Below the pieces are notes generated by a model, which was not told where the DNA came from, did no database searches, and saw only the letters and a program-made list of their open reading frames with translations. Positions 41,391-48,325 of a stretch of DNA of 64,000 nucleotides are shown one piece after another. The stretch is from a virus. Both the position numbers and the translations under genes were made by a program. Position 1 is the first letter of the stretch. Every line of letters begins with the position of its first letter. The DNA lies in the IMG/VR virus record IMGVR_UViG_3300042154_002696, positions 1 to 64,000 of that record; one strand, written 5' to 3'.

Positions 41391-42173
41391 TTATATTTTA
41401 TTTCCACAAGACGGACAAAACTTATATTTTGTTTTTGTCTTGGTTCCACATTCGATACAAAATTGTTTTATTTCATCCACAGTTTTATTTTTATTATTCA
41501 ATGGTAATATTTTTAAACTCACTTGGTGAGATACAAAATAATCAAAATTTTCATACGATTGTGTAAATTTTTGATTTGATTTTTCACCCTTCTCAACTCT
41601 ACCTGTTTCTATAGATTTTTTACTTCTAATATTTGGACCTTGTGGTGTTGTAGTTGTTTTACCAACAACTGATGAATAATTTACATTAGAATCACTTGTA
41701 AAAGTTTGAACGCTATCGTGATAATTAAGTGAACCTGTATTATTTGCTGAGAATAGGTTTTGATTATATAATGAGGAATTTCCACCAAAATAAGTTACAG
41801 TACCATAAAATGGGTTATATGTTTGTTCATTATAGAACTCAATTCTAACATCACCATTTAAATCAATTGCCGTCTTGTTTGACGAAGTATCTTTTACCTC
41901 ATAGGTACCGAACTCAAATTTATTATTTGAGTCAAGGAAACGTTCTAAAAATACTCTCTGACCTGGTCTGATAATAATCCCTGTTGAAGAGATGTAATCA
42001 CCATTCAGTTTGATTTTACAAAGAATAGATTTTTGGGTTGGATTATGAATTTCAAATTCAAAATTGTCTTTATCGTTAAGAAAGACATTGTGTCCATTAT
42101 AGACTTTTAAACGCGACTTTTTCTTTGTGATGTGCGCAGTCGGTTTGCTCACGTTTGTTGTTGTGTAATACAT
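41391..42173 (-). CDS. Beta-rich protein with C-terminal zinc ribbon
   Basis: 260 residues, ATG at 42173. Residues 1-about 120 are beta-rich (NDKDNFEFEIHNPTQKSILC, RVFLERFLDSNNKFEFGTYE), like a small jelly-roll or decoration-type domain. The C-terminus CIECGTKTKTKYKFCPSCG is a four-Cys zinc ribbon. It is directly downstream of the major capsid gene, across a terminator, so a head-decoration or accessory role is plausible. I recognise no family for the whole protein. Confidence 0.65.
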   Translation of the reverse strand: MYYTTTNVSKPTAHITKKKSRLKVYNGHNVFLNDKDNFEFEIHNPTQKSILCKIKLNGDYISSTGIIIRPGQRVFLERFLDSNNKFEFGTYEVKDTSSNKTAIDLNGDVRIEFYNEQTYNPFYGTVTYFGGNSSLYNQNLFSANNTGSLNYHDSVQTFTSDSNVNYSSVVGKTTTTPQGPNIRSKKSIETGRVEKGEKSNQKFTQSYENFDYFVSHQVSLKILPLNNKNKTVDEIKQFCIECGTKTKTKYKFCPSCGNKI

Positions 42174-42310
42174 TTTTTTTAATTTTATTATAGTTAATGA
42201 CTATGTTACCAATACCTTTGTATCCGTGAATACTCTACAGCTTGTTATGGCTGGGGACTAATAAACTAAAATCTACATATAAATATAAACCACTACACAT
42301 TTGTGTAAAT
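42174..42310 (-). other. Long leader of the zinc-ribbon gene
   Basis: 137 nt without an open frame between the terminator and the ATG at 42173. It contains the TATTTATA box at 42278-42285, about 104 nt before the ATG, much farther than other boxes. The intervening RNA is mixed in base content, with a GGCTGGGGAC patch rare for this genome. No tRNA fold seen. It may be a regulatory leader. Confidence 0.35.
42278..42285 (-). promoter_or_regulatory. Late-motif box TATTTATA
   Basis: TATTTATA on the minus strand, 28 nt past the capsid terminator and about 104 nt before the ATG at 42173. Confidence 0.4.
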
Positions 42311-42313
42311 AAA

Positions 42314-42339
42314 AAAAGGGACAATTTCTTGTCCCTTTT
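42314..42339 (-). terminator. Intrinsic terminator after major capsid gene
   Basis: Perfect 11-bp stem AAAAGGGACAA / TTGTCCCTTTT with a 4-nt loop (TTTC), flanked by a T run in the minus direction. It lies 22 nt after the capsid gene's stop. Confidence 0.88.
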
Positions 42340-42360
42340 AGTGTATTTGTTAAAGATTGA

Positions 42361-44181
42361 TTATCTCAATTCTCTTAAATCAAATGTTCTAACACCATCT
42401 ACTGTAATTCTGCCGTAAAATCTATTATTCACCATTTTCTTAGCGTATCTGGTCATGATACCTTTGATTGGTGTAAAGTTAAACGGATTGTACATAGTTG
42501 GAGTTAATTGTAGGGGTACGTATGGTGCGTAAATGTAACCAGTATCCAATAGAGATGTGCCTTTGTGACCCATTAACACTTGGTTAGCTGGGAAATAAGG
42601 GTCTCTGTATACTTGGTAACGACCTGCCAATGTACCAACTCTTTCAATACCCATGTTGTATTGGTCTTGCTCAGGAGCTGCGTTTGATACGTGGAAATAC
42701 TCCAAGTCATCAAAAATTGCACTGATTTCAGAAGAAACAACAATCCAATTTGCTCCACCTCTTAAGGTAGATTTGTGGATTTGAGCTGAAATTTGGTTGA
42801 TTGCTGTAATCAAGGTTTGGTTCCAATCTTTTTGAGTGTATGGAACTGCACTTGAACCTAAACGTTTCCAACCATTATAATCCCATCTTAAGTTCCATGC
42901 TGCACCTTTACGTAAATCACGTAAGATTTCTCTGTCGATTTCAGCCGCAACTTGTTCTGATAATAAAGCTGTTAATTCAGCCTCAGCATCAATGTTGTGG
43001 AATGCTGCAACGTCTTGTGCCATTTCTGGAGACCATTGAGCTCTTAATTTTCTTTCAGTCACAGAAACTGTTACTGACAATAAGTCAAACGATACTTCAC
43101 CAATTCTATCTTCAAACTCTAAGTTTTTGTAGATTCTGTAAGTTGCACCAAATGCACAACCAGTAGTTGTTAAATCACTAGATGTTGTTGAAGAGAAAGT
43201 TGAACCTGTGTAACCGTCCATAGAACCACCACAAGTGATACATACTGGAACTTGTAAGTCAACTTCTAAGTAAATTTTACCGTTAACGTCACATATGTTG
43301 TCGTATTGACCACCACCTGTTCTAGAGTTAGGGAAAGCTGCAGGGTCGTTAGCTGTACCGTATTCTACAATACCTTTACCATATTTTTGAGTTACTACTC
43401 TAAATAAATAAGGGTTAGTAGCATTTGCAGCTGTTGTTGGATTATTTGCGTTACCGTAGATAGTTAAATCAGATAAGAAAGATTCGTTATCCATTGGGTT
43501 ACCATCAGGACCGATTAATTTACCTGCTGCTACAGTAGCAAAACCTTCCATAACGATTAACACTTTTCTGTAATCGCTTAGTCCATAACCTGAAGCAACT
43601 AATGAACTACCTACAGAACTCCACACAACTGTTGTTACTGGTGCAGTAATTGCGGAATATTGTCCTTTAGAATAGTCAAATAAACCTGGTGGGTCTAATG
43701 CTGGTTCGTTACCTTCATAAAATCTGTCATAAAGGTCTTTAGTTAAAGCGTAGTCATAACCTGCGCCAGGAGTAGCTTGTGTAGCGTTTGGTGAACCATA
43801 CGGTGCGTAGTGGATACCTGTGTTGTTAGCTCCATCATTTTCGTATTTTTGAATGTTAGGTACGAAGTAGAATAACTTACCGATTGGTAAGTTCATAGCT
43901 TGTACTGAAACGATGTCGTTTGCTAATAGTTTAGAGAATACACGTCTAACAATTGGGAAAACCACTGTTTCAAAAGCTCCTGTATCAGAAGTAGATGATG
44001 CTTCATTGATTAAGAATGATGCTTGGTTTTCGTATAATTGTGCTACGTTTTCTCTCATGTGACCTTTAAGACCTTCTAAAAAGCCTAATTTGTCCCATTT
44101 GTTGATTGTGTCTTCTTTGATAACTTTAAGGTGCTTAAGACCGATGTTACCGACAAGACCTGATTCTAATAATGCTCCCAT
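42361..44181 (-). CDS. Major capsid protein, gp23-like
   Basis: 606 residues, ATG at 44181. The N-terminal third carries the gp23 pattern: ENVAQLYENQASFLINEAS, then VVFPIVRRVFSKLLANDIVSVQAMNLPIGKLFYFVP. The C-terminal part has MTRYAKKMVNNRFYGRI near the end. INE at residues 58-60 fits the (L/I)xE cleavage site of the prohead protease, close to the T4 site at Glu65, so a mature protein from A61 is predicted. It forms the hexameric capsid shell. Longer than T4 gp23 (521). Follows the scaffold gene with a 41-nt gap and ends in a strong terminator. Confidence 0.92.
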   Translation of the reverse strand: MGALLESGLVGNIGLKHLKVIKEDTINKWDKLGFLEGLKGHMRENVAQLYENQASFLINEASSTSDTGAFETVVFPIVRRVFSKLLANDIVSVQAMNLPIGKLFYFVPNIQKYENDGANNTGIHYAPYGSPNATQATPGAGYDYALTKDLYDRFYEGNEPALDPPGLFDYSKGQYSAITAPVTTVVWSSVGSSLVASGYGLSDYRKVLIVMEGFATVAAGKLIGPDGNPMDNESFLSDLTIYGNANNPTTAANATNPYLFRVVTQKYGKGIVEYGTANDPAAFPNSRTGGGQYDNICDVNGKIYLEVDLQVPVCITCGGSMDGYTGSTFSSTTSSDLTTTGCAFGATYRIYKNLEFEDRIGEVSFDLLSVTVSVTERKLRAQWSPEMAQDVAAFHNIDAEAELTALLSEQVAAEIDREILRDLRKGAAWNLRWDYNGWKRLGSSAVPYTQKDWNQTLITAINQISAQIHKSTLRGGANWIVVSSEISAIFDDLEYFHVSNAAPEQDQYNMGIERVGTLAGRYQVYRDPYFPANQVLMGHKGTSLLDTGYIYAPYVPLQLTPTMYNPFNFTPIKGIMTRYAKKMVNNRFYGRITVDGVRTFDLRELR

Positions 44182-44222
44182 TTTAGTATTTGTTTTGTTT
44201 TTTTTAATTTATTTTTATTTTT

Positions 44223-45737
44223 TTATCCAAGTTTACCCATTAAATCTTTCATTCTTAAGAATTGAGGATTTTCATAGGTTTTTGATTCAATTAAAGTTGC
44301 AGATGAACCTGTTGTTACAGTTTTGTTTAATTTAGCACCTACTGATTCGTTAATTGATTTCGTGTCTACCTTATTTAATTCGTCTTTGATTGACTTATAA
44401 AGATTTTTAGATTCTTTTAAAGTTTCAACATCGTCAAATCTTCTAAGGATATTTATTTTTTCTTTTTTAGTTGTTGAGTGTTCTGTAAACAATCTAGTAG
44501 CGTAAGCTAAGTTTGAATTGAAGATAGCAACTTCGTTAAGTTTTTCTCTGAAAACATTTAACGCTTTTCTATATTCTTCATTTTTTTCTCTCAACATTCT
44601 AACTTCTTCTTGAGTAGATTCTGTTTTAACACCACTTTTACCATAAACATAGTTTCTGTTATTAGTGATACCTTTTCTTAATCCTCTACCTTCTTTAGAA
44701 CCCATACCATAAGTTCTTGCAGCTTCTTTAGTTTCTATTTTTTCGAATGCCTTTTCTCCTTTAGAATTTGTCATACCTTTTTTAGTTGTGTAATCGCCTT
44801 CTTTGGTTTCAGCTTTAACAACTTTAGATTTACCTTCCATGTTACCACCTTTTTTGTATTCGAATTTAGCTTTACCTGTACCTACTGATTTAGGACCTTG
44901 TTTCATGTCTTCTTTAAATCCGCCAGATACTTTATTCTTATAAGAGAATTTTGGTCCTGTACCAATTCCAACACCCTTAGGTTTAATGGTTTTCTTAACA
45001 CTTTTAGATTCATACATTCCCATGTCATCATCATCCATGTTATCATCATCCATGTTGTCTTCTTCATCCATTTCTTCTGTGTCGTCTTCATCTAAAGTAA
45101 TTTCATACATAACTTCGTCTGAATCATCAACATCTGACATATCACTTTCATCAAAAATTGATGCAATAACATTATCAAGTGTATCATCATTCATATCTTC
45201 AGAATCGTCTTCCATCATTTCGATATCATCGTCTTCCGTCATATCTTCAGAAGAGAAATCATCTTCCATAGATTCACCAAGCTTAACTAGATATTCTACA
45301 TCAGAGTTGTCATCGGTTAAATGAATATTATCACCGTCTTTTTTTACGATAATTCCATCATTTTCACCCATAGCTTTAAACACTTTCAAAATTTCTTCGT
45401 CAGAAGCATCAGTTAAATCTATTGGATTTTCGTCTGAATCCATATCCATGTCCATACCCATTTCAACATCGTCCATATCTACATTATCTGTATCTATGTC
45501 ATCATCTTCAATGTCCATATCCATTTCCATTTCATCATTATCAGCATCCGTATCAACGTCTGCATCTATTTCAATCTCACCATCCTCGTCTTGCTCGGTT
45601 AGAGATTCTTTTACTAATTGACTGATTTCTTCTTTCATTGTAGATTGAAGTATTCCTTTTGCATTCTCGGCTATTGCTTCTTCAACTTGTTTCATTTGAA
45701 TAAGAGCCTCTTGAACTAAAGATTTATTTTCTTTCAT
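44223..45737 (-). CDS. Prohead core/scaffold protein, gp22-like
   Basis: 504 residues, ATG at 45737. Residues about 48-245 are extremely acidic with Met-Asp repeats (MDMDIEDDDIDTDNVD), the middle 250-370 is basic Lys/Gly-rich, and the C-terminal part is helical (LREKNEEYRKALNVFREKLN, then NSNLAYATRLF). The gene lies between the prohead protease and the major capsid gene, where T4 has gp22. A removable acidic core protein that directs shell assembly is likely. Sequence similarity to gp22 is not evident by eye; the call rests on position and composition. Confidence 0.78.
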   Translation of the reverse strand: MKENKSLVQEALIQMKQVEEAIAENAKGILQSTMKEEISQLVKESLTEQDEDGEIEIDADVDTDADNDEMEMDMDIEDDDIDTDNVDMDDVEMGMDMDMDSDENPIDLTDASDEEILKVFKAMGENDGIIVKKDGDNIHLTDDNSDVEYLVKLGESMEDDFSSEDMTEDDDIEMMEDDSEDMNDDTLDNVIASIFDESDMSDVDDSDEVMYEITLDEDDTEEMDEEDNMDDDNMDDDDMGMYESKSVKKTIKPKGVGIGTGPKFSYKNKVSGGFKEDMKQGPKSVGTGKAKFEYKKGGNMEGKSKVVKAETKEGDYTTKKGMTNSKGEKAFEKIETKEAARTYGMGSKEGRGLRKGITNNRNYVYGKSGVKTESTQEEVRMLREKNEEYRKALNVFREKLNEVAIFNSNLAYATRLFTEHSTTKKEKINILRRFDDVETLKESKNLYKSIKDELNKVDTKSINESVGAKLNKTVTTGSSATLIESKTYENPQFLRMKDLMGKLG

Positions 45738-45747
45738 TTATTTAACA

Positions 45748-45755
45748 TATAAATA
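45748..45755 (-). promoter_or_regulatory. Late-motif box TATTTATA (scaffold gene)
   Basis: TATTTATA in the context ACATATTTATATGT, which is nearly palindromic, 10 nt before the ATG at 45737. Confidence 0.5.
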
Positions 45756-45811
45756 TGTACCGAATTAGAAAAATTCATTTCTAACCTGATATCATGTTTG
45801 TTTTTATTTAC

Positions 45812-45819
45812 TATAAATA
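45812..45819 (-). promoter_or_regulatory. Second late-motif box TATTTATA
   Basis: TATTTATA in the context GGACATATTTATAGTAA, 74 nt before the ATG at 45737 and just after the tandem terminators. Together with 45748 it gives the scaffold-capsid pair two boxes. Confidence 0.45.
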
Positions 45820-45835
45820 TGTCCAAGCATAAAAA

Positions 45836-45854
45836 AAGTGGTAATTAACCACTT
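45836..45854 (-). terminator. Intrinsic terminator, second of a tandem pair
   Basis: AAGTGGT / ACCACTT stem with a 5-nt loop, followed by a run of seven T in the minus direction. It comes 24 nt after the first terminator and before the scaffold promoter. Confidence 0.75.
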
Positions 45855-45877
45855 CAAATAATTTAATAAACAAAAAA

Positions 45878-45899
45878 AAAGTGGTCCGTAGACCACTTT
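45878..45899 (-). terminator. Intrinsic terminator, first of a tandem pair
   Basis: AAAGTGGTC / GACCACTTT perfect 9-bp stem, 4-nt loop, then nine T in the minus direction. It begins 4 nt after the stop of the DUF4494-like gene. Confidence 0.85.
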
Positions 45900-45902
45900 A
45901 AT

Positions 45903-46112
45903 TTATTCAATAACTTCATCAATTTTACTTTCAGAGACTGATGTAATTCTCCAATCATGAGTAAACCCTTCATACTTTCCTGTTACCTTGGCTTCTACAT
46001 CCGTTACAGAAAACCCTTTTACAAGTTTCTCTTCTCTAATTTTCTTAATTTTACCAGTTGTTTCGTCAGGTAAATCATACTGAACTTTTGCTACAAAAAA
46101 TTTTTCTTCCAT
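45903..46112 (-). CDS. DUF4494-like small protein
   Basis: 69 residues, ATG at 46112. KFFVAKVQYDLPDETTGKIK, then REEKLVKGFSVTDVEAKVTG and WRITSVSESKI match the short DUF4494 pattern (aromatic-x-K-V-x-Y strand, then an LV-x-F/A-S-V/F-T-(D/E)-(A/V)-E-A block). DUF4494 is mostly seen in Bacteroidota and their phages, with no known function. It sits between the protease and the scaffold and ends in tandem terminators. Confidence 0.65.
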   Translation of the reverse strand: MEEKFFVAKVQYDLPDETTGKIKKIREEKLVKGFSVTDVEAKVTGKYEGFTHDWRITSVSESKIDEVIE

Positions 46113-46120
46113 ACTGTTAT

Positions 46121-46843
46121 TTATTTTCCCAAATAATCGTTCAATTTTTTCATTAAGTCAATTCCTTTGGTTTGAAATTCAGAATTTTCAGGTGATTTAT
46201 ATTTTTTTTCTTCTTCAATATTCTCGTCATACTTACTTCTATCCTCAGCATTACTAAATAAATAAGCCCCAGGAGTTGATGGAGATGATACCAAATCAAA
46301 ACAAATTAATTCAAAATCATCTTGAACTTCATTTCTTTCACCTACTTTTTTTAAGGAACCTACCCCTCTTGAAGATACTCCCATTGTTACACCTTGTCTC
46401 ATTAGATTAGCGGCTTGGTCTCCTTTGGTGGATACAATACCTCTCTCGTGAAATCCTGGTGAGGTTAACAATTTAAGTTTACCCATCAGAATGTTTGCTT
46501 CCCACCATATATCTGTGATAATGTGAGCTACTCGGTCTAAGTCAATTAAGGATGACTCAGGGTGATTAAGTTCTGATGTTGATAAACCTTTGGCAATTGC
46601 CTTCTTGTAGTTCTCAGCTTCTCTTTTTAATATCCTTTCAGGATAGAATCTTCCATTTCTATTTGGAGTGTCATATTTTTGTAACACCGCATAAAATTCA
46701 AATGGATTTCTATAATCTAAAGTTGCTGCTTCCTTTAACATTATGGAATTACGAACATCTTTAGGAGAAACCCAACCTGCGTCTGTTTCAATTAATATAC
46801 CGTGACCAACTTCATTTGCTTCTAAAATTCTTAACTTTTTCAT
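46121..46843 (-). CDS. Prohead core protease, gp21-like
   Basis: 240 residues, ATG at 46843. The pattern AVLQKYDTPNRNGRFYPERIL, then STSELNHPESSLIDLDRVAH, GKLKLLTSPGFHERGIVS, and MGVSSRGVGSLKKV, then FDLVSSPSTPGAYL matches phage prohead serine proteases with His in ELNHP and Ser in SSRG. It cuts scaffold and capsid proteins at (L/I)xE sites during maturation. Gene order portal, protease, scaffold, capsid is as in T4, with extra genes between. Confidence 0.9.
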   Translation of the reverse strand: MKKLRILEANEVGHGILIETDAGWVSPKDVRNSIMLKEAATLDYRNPFEFYAVLQKYDTPNRNGRFYPERILKREAENYKKAIAKGLSTSELNHPESSLIDLDRVAHIITDIWWEANILMGKLKLLTSPGFHERGIVSTKGDQAANLMRQGVTMGVSSRGVGSLKKVGERNEVQDDFELICFDLVSSPSTPGAYLFSNAEDRSKYDENIEEEKKYKSPENSEFQTKGIDLMKKLNDYLGK

Positions 46844-46856
46844 TAATACTTTTTAT

Positions 46857-46864
46857 GATAAATA
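46857..46864 (-). promoter_or_regulatory. Late-motif box TATTTATC
   Basis: TATTTATC followed by AT, 13 nt before the protease ATG at 46843. Confidence 0.5.
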
Positions 46865-46883
46865 TATCAATCAAGTATCTTTG

Positions 46884-47321
46884 TTAAATTTTTTTCTCTT
46901 TTGAAAGTGAAAAATCAAAGTATTTATTTTCAATTACATTATCTCTGACAATATTTTTTATAATTTTTTTAATAGATTCCTTTATTTCTGAAGATTTAAA
47001 ATCCATTTCTTGATTGGTATATAAATTAACTTCTAAGTTAAAAAATGATTTTTTTCCGTGTAAAATACCACTTGTTCTTAAGTCTAAATCTACAATACTT
47101 GTTTCTTTAAAAAGATTAGAATCAATTGAGTTAAATACTGAATGTTTAATTTCTCTATTTAGATTACCCACGACCCGATTCCAATTGTCGTGTTCAAATT
47201 TGGGGGAAACCCAAGATTGGATGTTTATGTACAGGGATTTAAGATTCTTAGAATCTACAGTACCATAGACCGATTTTATCGGACTATACAGATTTAACTT
47301 TACACTTTTGCCTTTTTTCAT
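46884..47321 (-). CDS. Unknown head-region protein
   Basis: 145 residues, ATG at 47321. Beta-alpha pattern with KSLYINIQSWVSPKFEHDNW, then VVGNLNREIKHSVFNSIDS, TSIVDLDLRTSGILHGKKSF and FNLEVNLYTN, and a helical tail. No membrane part or catalytic motif. It lies between the portal-side gene and the protease and is divergent from bS21. A head-assembly role is suggested only by location. A perfect palindrome sits 7 nt before its ATG. Confidence 0.6.
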   Translation of the reverse strand: MKKGKSVKLNLYSPIKSVYGTVDSKNLKSLYINIQSWVSPKFEHDNWNRVVGNLNREIKHSVFNSIDSNLFKETSIVDLDLRTSGILHGKKSFFNLEVNLYTNQEMDFKSSEIKESIKKIIKNIVRDNVIENKYFDFSLSKEKKI

Positions 47322-47328
47322 TAAACTT

Positions 47329-47342
47329 CATTGATATCAATG
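47329..47342. promoter_or_regulatory. Perfect 14-bp palindrome, candidate operator
   Basis: CATTGATATCAATG, an exact dyad in the 100-nt divergent gap between the gene at 47321 and bS21. It starts 7 nt before the leftward ATG. A dimeric repressor could bind here; no regulator is identified. Confidence 0.4.
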
Positions 47343-47421
47343 TTTATTTATTTAGTGAAAAAATAATACAAAATAATACCATTGTCAAAAAAAATTCAAT
47401 AAATTAAAGTATTTGTATAAT

Positions 47422-47610
47422 ATGTTAGTAGTAAAAATAAATAATGGTGACCTTAGTAAGGCGTTAAAAACTTTAAAATCTAAAGTTATCAAAACTAAAC
47501 AGAATCAAATGTTATTTGATAAAAAAGAATTTGTAAAAAAATCTGTTGCAAAAAGAAGCCAAAAATTAAAGGCAACTTACATACAAAAAATAAGAACTTC
47601 CTTAGATTGA
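47422..47610 (+). CDS. rpsU: Phage-encoded ribosomal protein bS21
   Basis: 62 residues from the ATG at 47422; a TTG at 47413 would add three residues and is rejected. LVVKINNGDLSKALKTLKSK, then KKEFVKKSVAKRSQKL and KATYIQKIR match the bS21 family, with the C-terminal pattern (SVAKR..KLKA.YIQ) typical of Bacteroidota. bS21 binds the small subunit next to the 16S rRNA 3' end; in Bacteroidota it helps hide the anti-Shine-Dalgarno sequence, with a Tyr at about this position (Y53 here) involved. Only plus-strand gene in this part; its end overlaps the minus gene at 47602 by 9 nt. TATTTGTA, one mismatch from the late box, is 4 nt before the ATG. Confidence 0.88.
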   Translation: MLVVKINNGDLSKALKTLKSKVIKTKQNQMLFDKKEFVKKSVAKRSQKLKATYIQKIRTSLD

Positions 47611-48300
47611 TTCTTCTAAGTTTTTTAACTTAAGAAAATTTAATTGGTCAAACTTTTCGGACTTTAATCTATCAATAGTTTCAGACAATTTTGTTTTTAA
47701 CTCAAATTCCTCTTCTTTTTCTAAGATTGAATTAAGTTTACATATTGCACTTTCTCTAATAGTTTCAAATTTACCCTCAAGAGATTTTGTGTCTTCAGAC
47801 ATTAATTGAATAAATTCTTTTTTTGTTGTTTCATCTAAATTATCCACAAAATTACTTAAAGTTTGATTTGCAATACTAACCATAGATTTTAATGGAAGAT
47901 TAATTGATTCTTTAACAATGCTGGTTTTAGAAACTAAAACACTTGTGATGTTCTTTTTAGAATTAATTCTTTCTAATAAGTTTAATTTATTAGTATAAAC
48001 AAGAGTATCAATGTCAGAATATTTGTTCTCAATGTTTTCCGAAATAGTACTTGGTAATTTAATGTTCGGTAATAAATTTTGGATTAAACTAATACCTTCC
48101 TCTAAGAAATCCTTAGCGTCAGATTCATTTAGTCCTTGAGGAGTATTCAATTGGTCGTATAAAGAATACAATTTAGACATATTTTTGTTATTCAAAACAT
48201 TATGTTTGAATTCTTTTAACAATTTCTTGAATTCCTTTTCATCTTTGTAGGATTCAAAAAGATTATTTTCAATTATGGATTTGATTTTTCCGAACGTCAT
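47602..48300 (-). CDS. Unknown head-region protein
   Basis: 232 residues, ATG at 48300. Almost wholly helical, Lys/Glu/Ser-rich (KEFKKLLKEFKHNVLNN, LSNFVDNLDETTKKEFIQL, ILEKEEEFELKTKLSETI), with coiled-coil-like heptads. It follows the portal gene, where T4 has small core proteins (gp67/gp68). The N-terminus GKIKSIIENNLFE has a IIE site for the prohead protease. A prohead core protein is plausible, not shown. Confidence 0.6.
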   Translation of the reverse strand: MTFGKIKSIIENNLFESYKDEKEFKKLLKEFKHNVLNNKNMSKLYSLYDQLNTPQGLNESDAKDFLEEGISLIQNLLPNIKLPSTISENIENKYSDIDTLVYTNKLNLLERINSKKNITSVLVSKTSIVKESINLPLKSMVSIANQTLSNFVDNLDETTKKEFIQLMSEDTKSLEGKFETIRESAICKLNSILEKEEEFELKTKLSETIDRLKSEKFDQLNFLKLKNLEESI

Positions 48301-48317
48301 TTTAAGTGTGGTTTCAA

Positions 48318-48325
48318 TATAAATA
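48318..48325 (-). promoter_or_regulatory. Late-motif box TATTTATA
   Basis: TATTTATA on the minus strand immediately after the portal stop, 17 nt before the ATG at 48300. Confidence 0.5.

Noticed and set aside
42174-42310. Possible tRNA in the gap below the capsid gene.
   Set aside because: No cloverleaf, anticodon arm or CCA-like end could be drawn on either strand.
45422-45625. Plus-strand frames opposite the scaffold acidic region.
   Set aside because: Complement of Asp/Met codons, out of context with the strong minus gene.
47413-47421. TTG start for bS21.
   Set aside because: Three extra residues not found in the family; ATG at 47422 gives the standard N-terminus.
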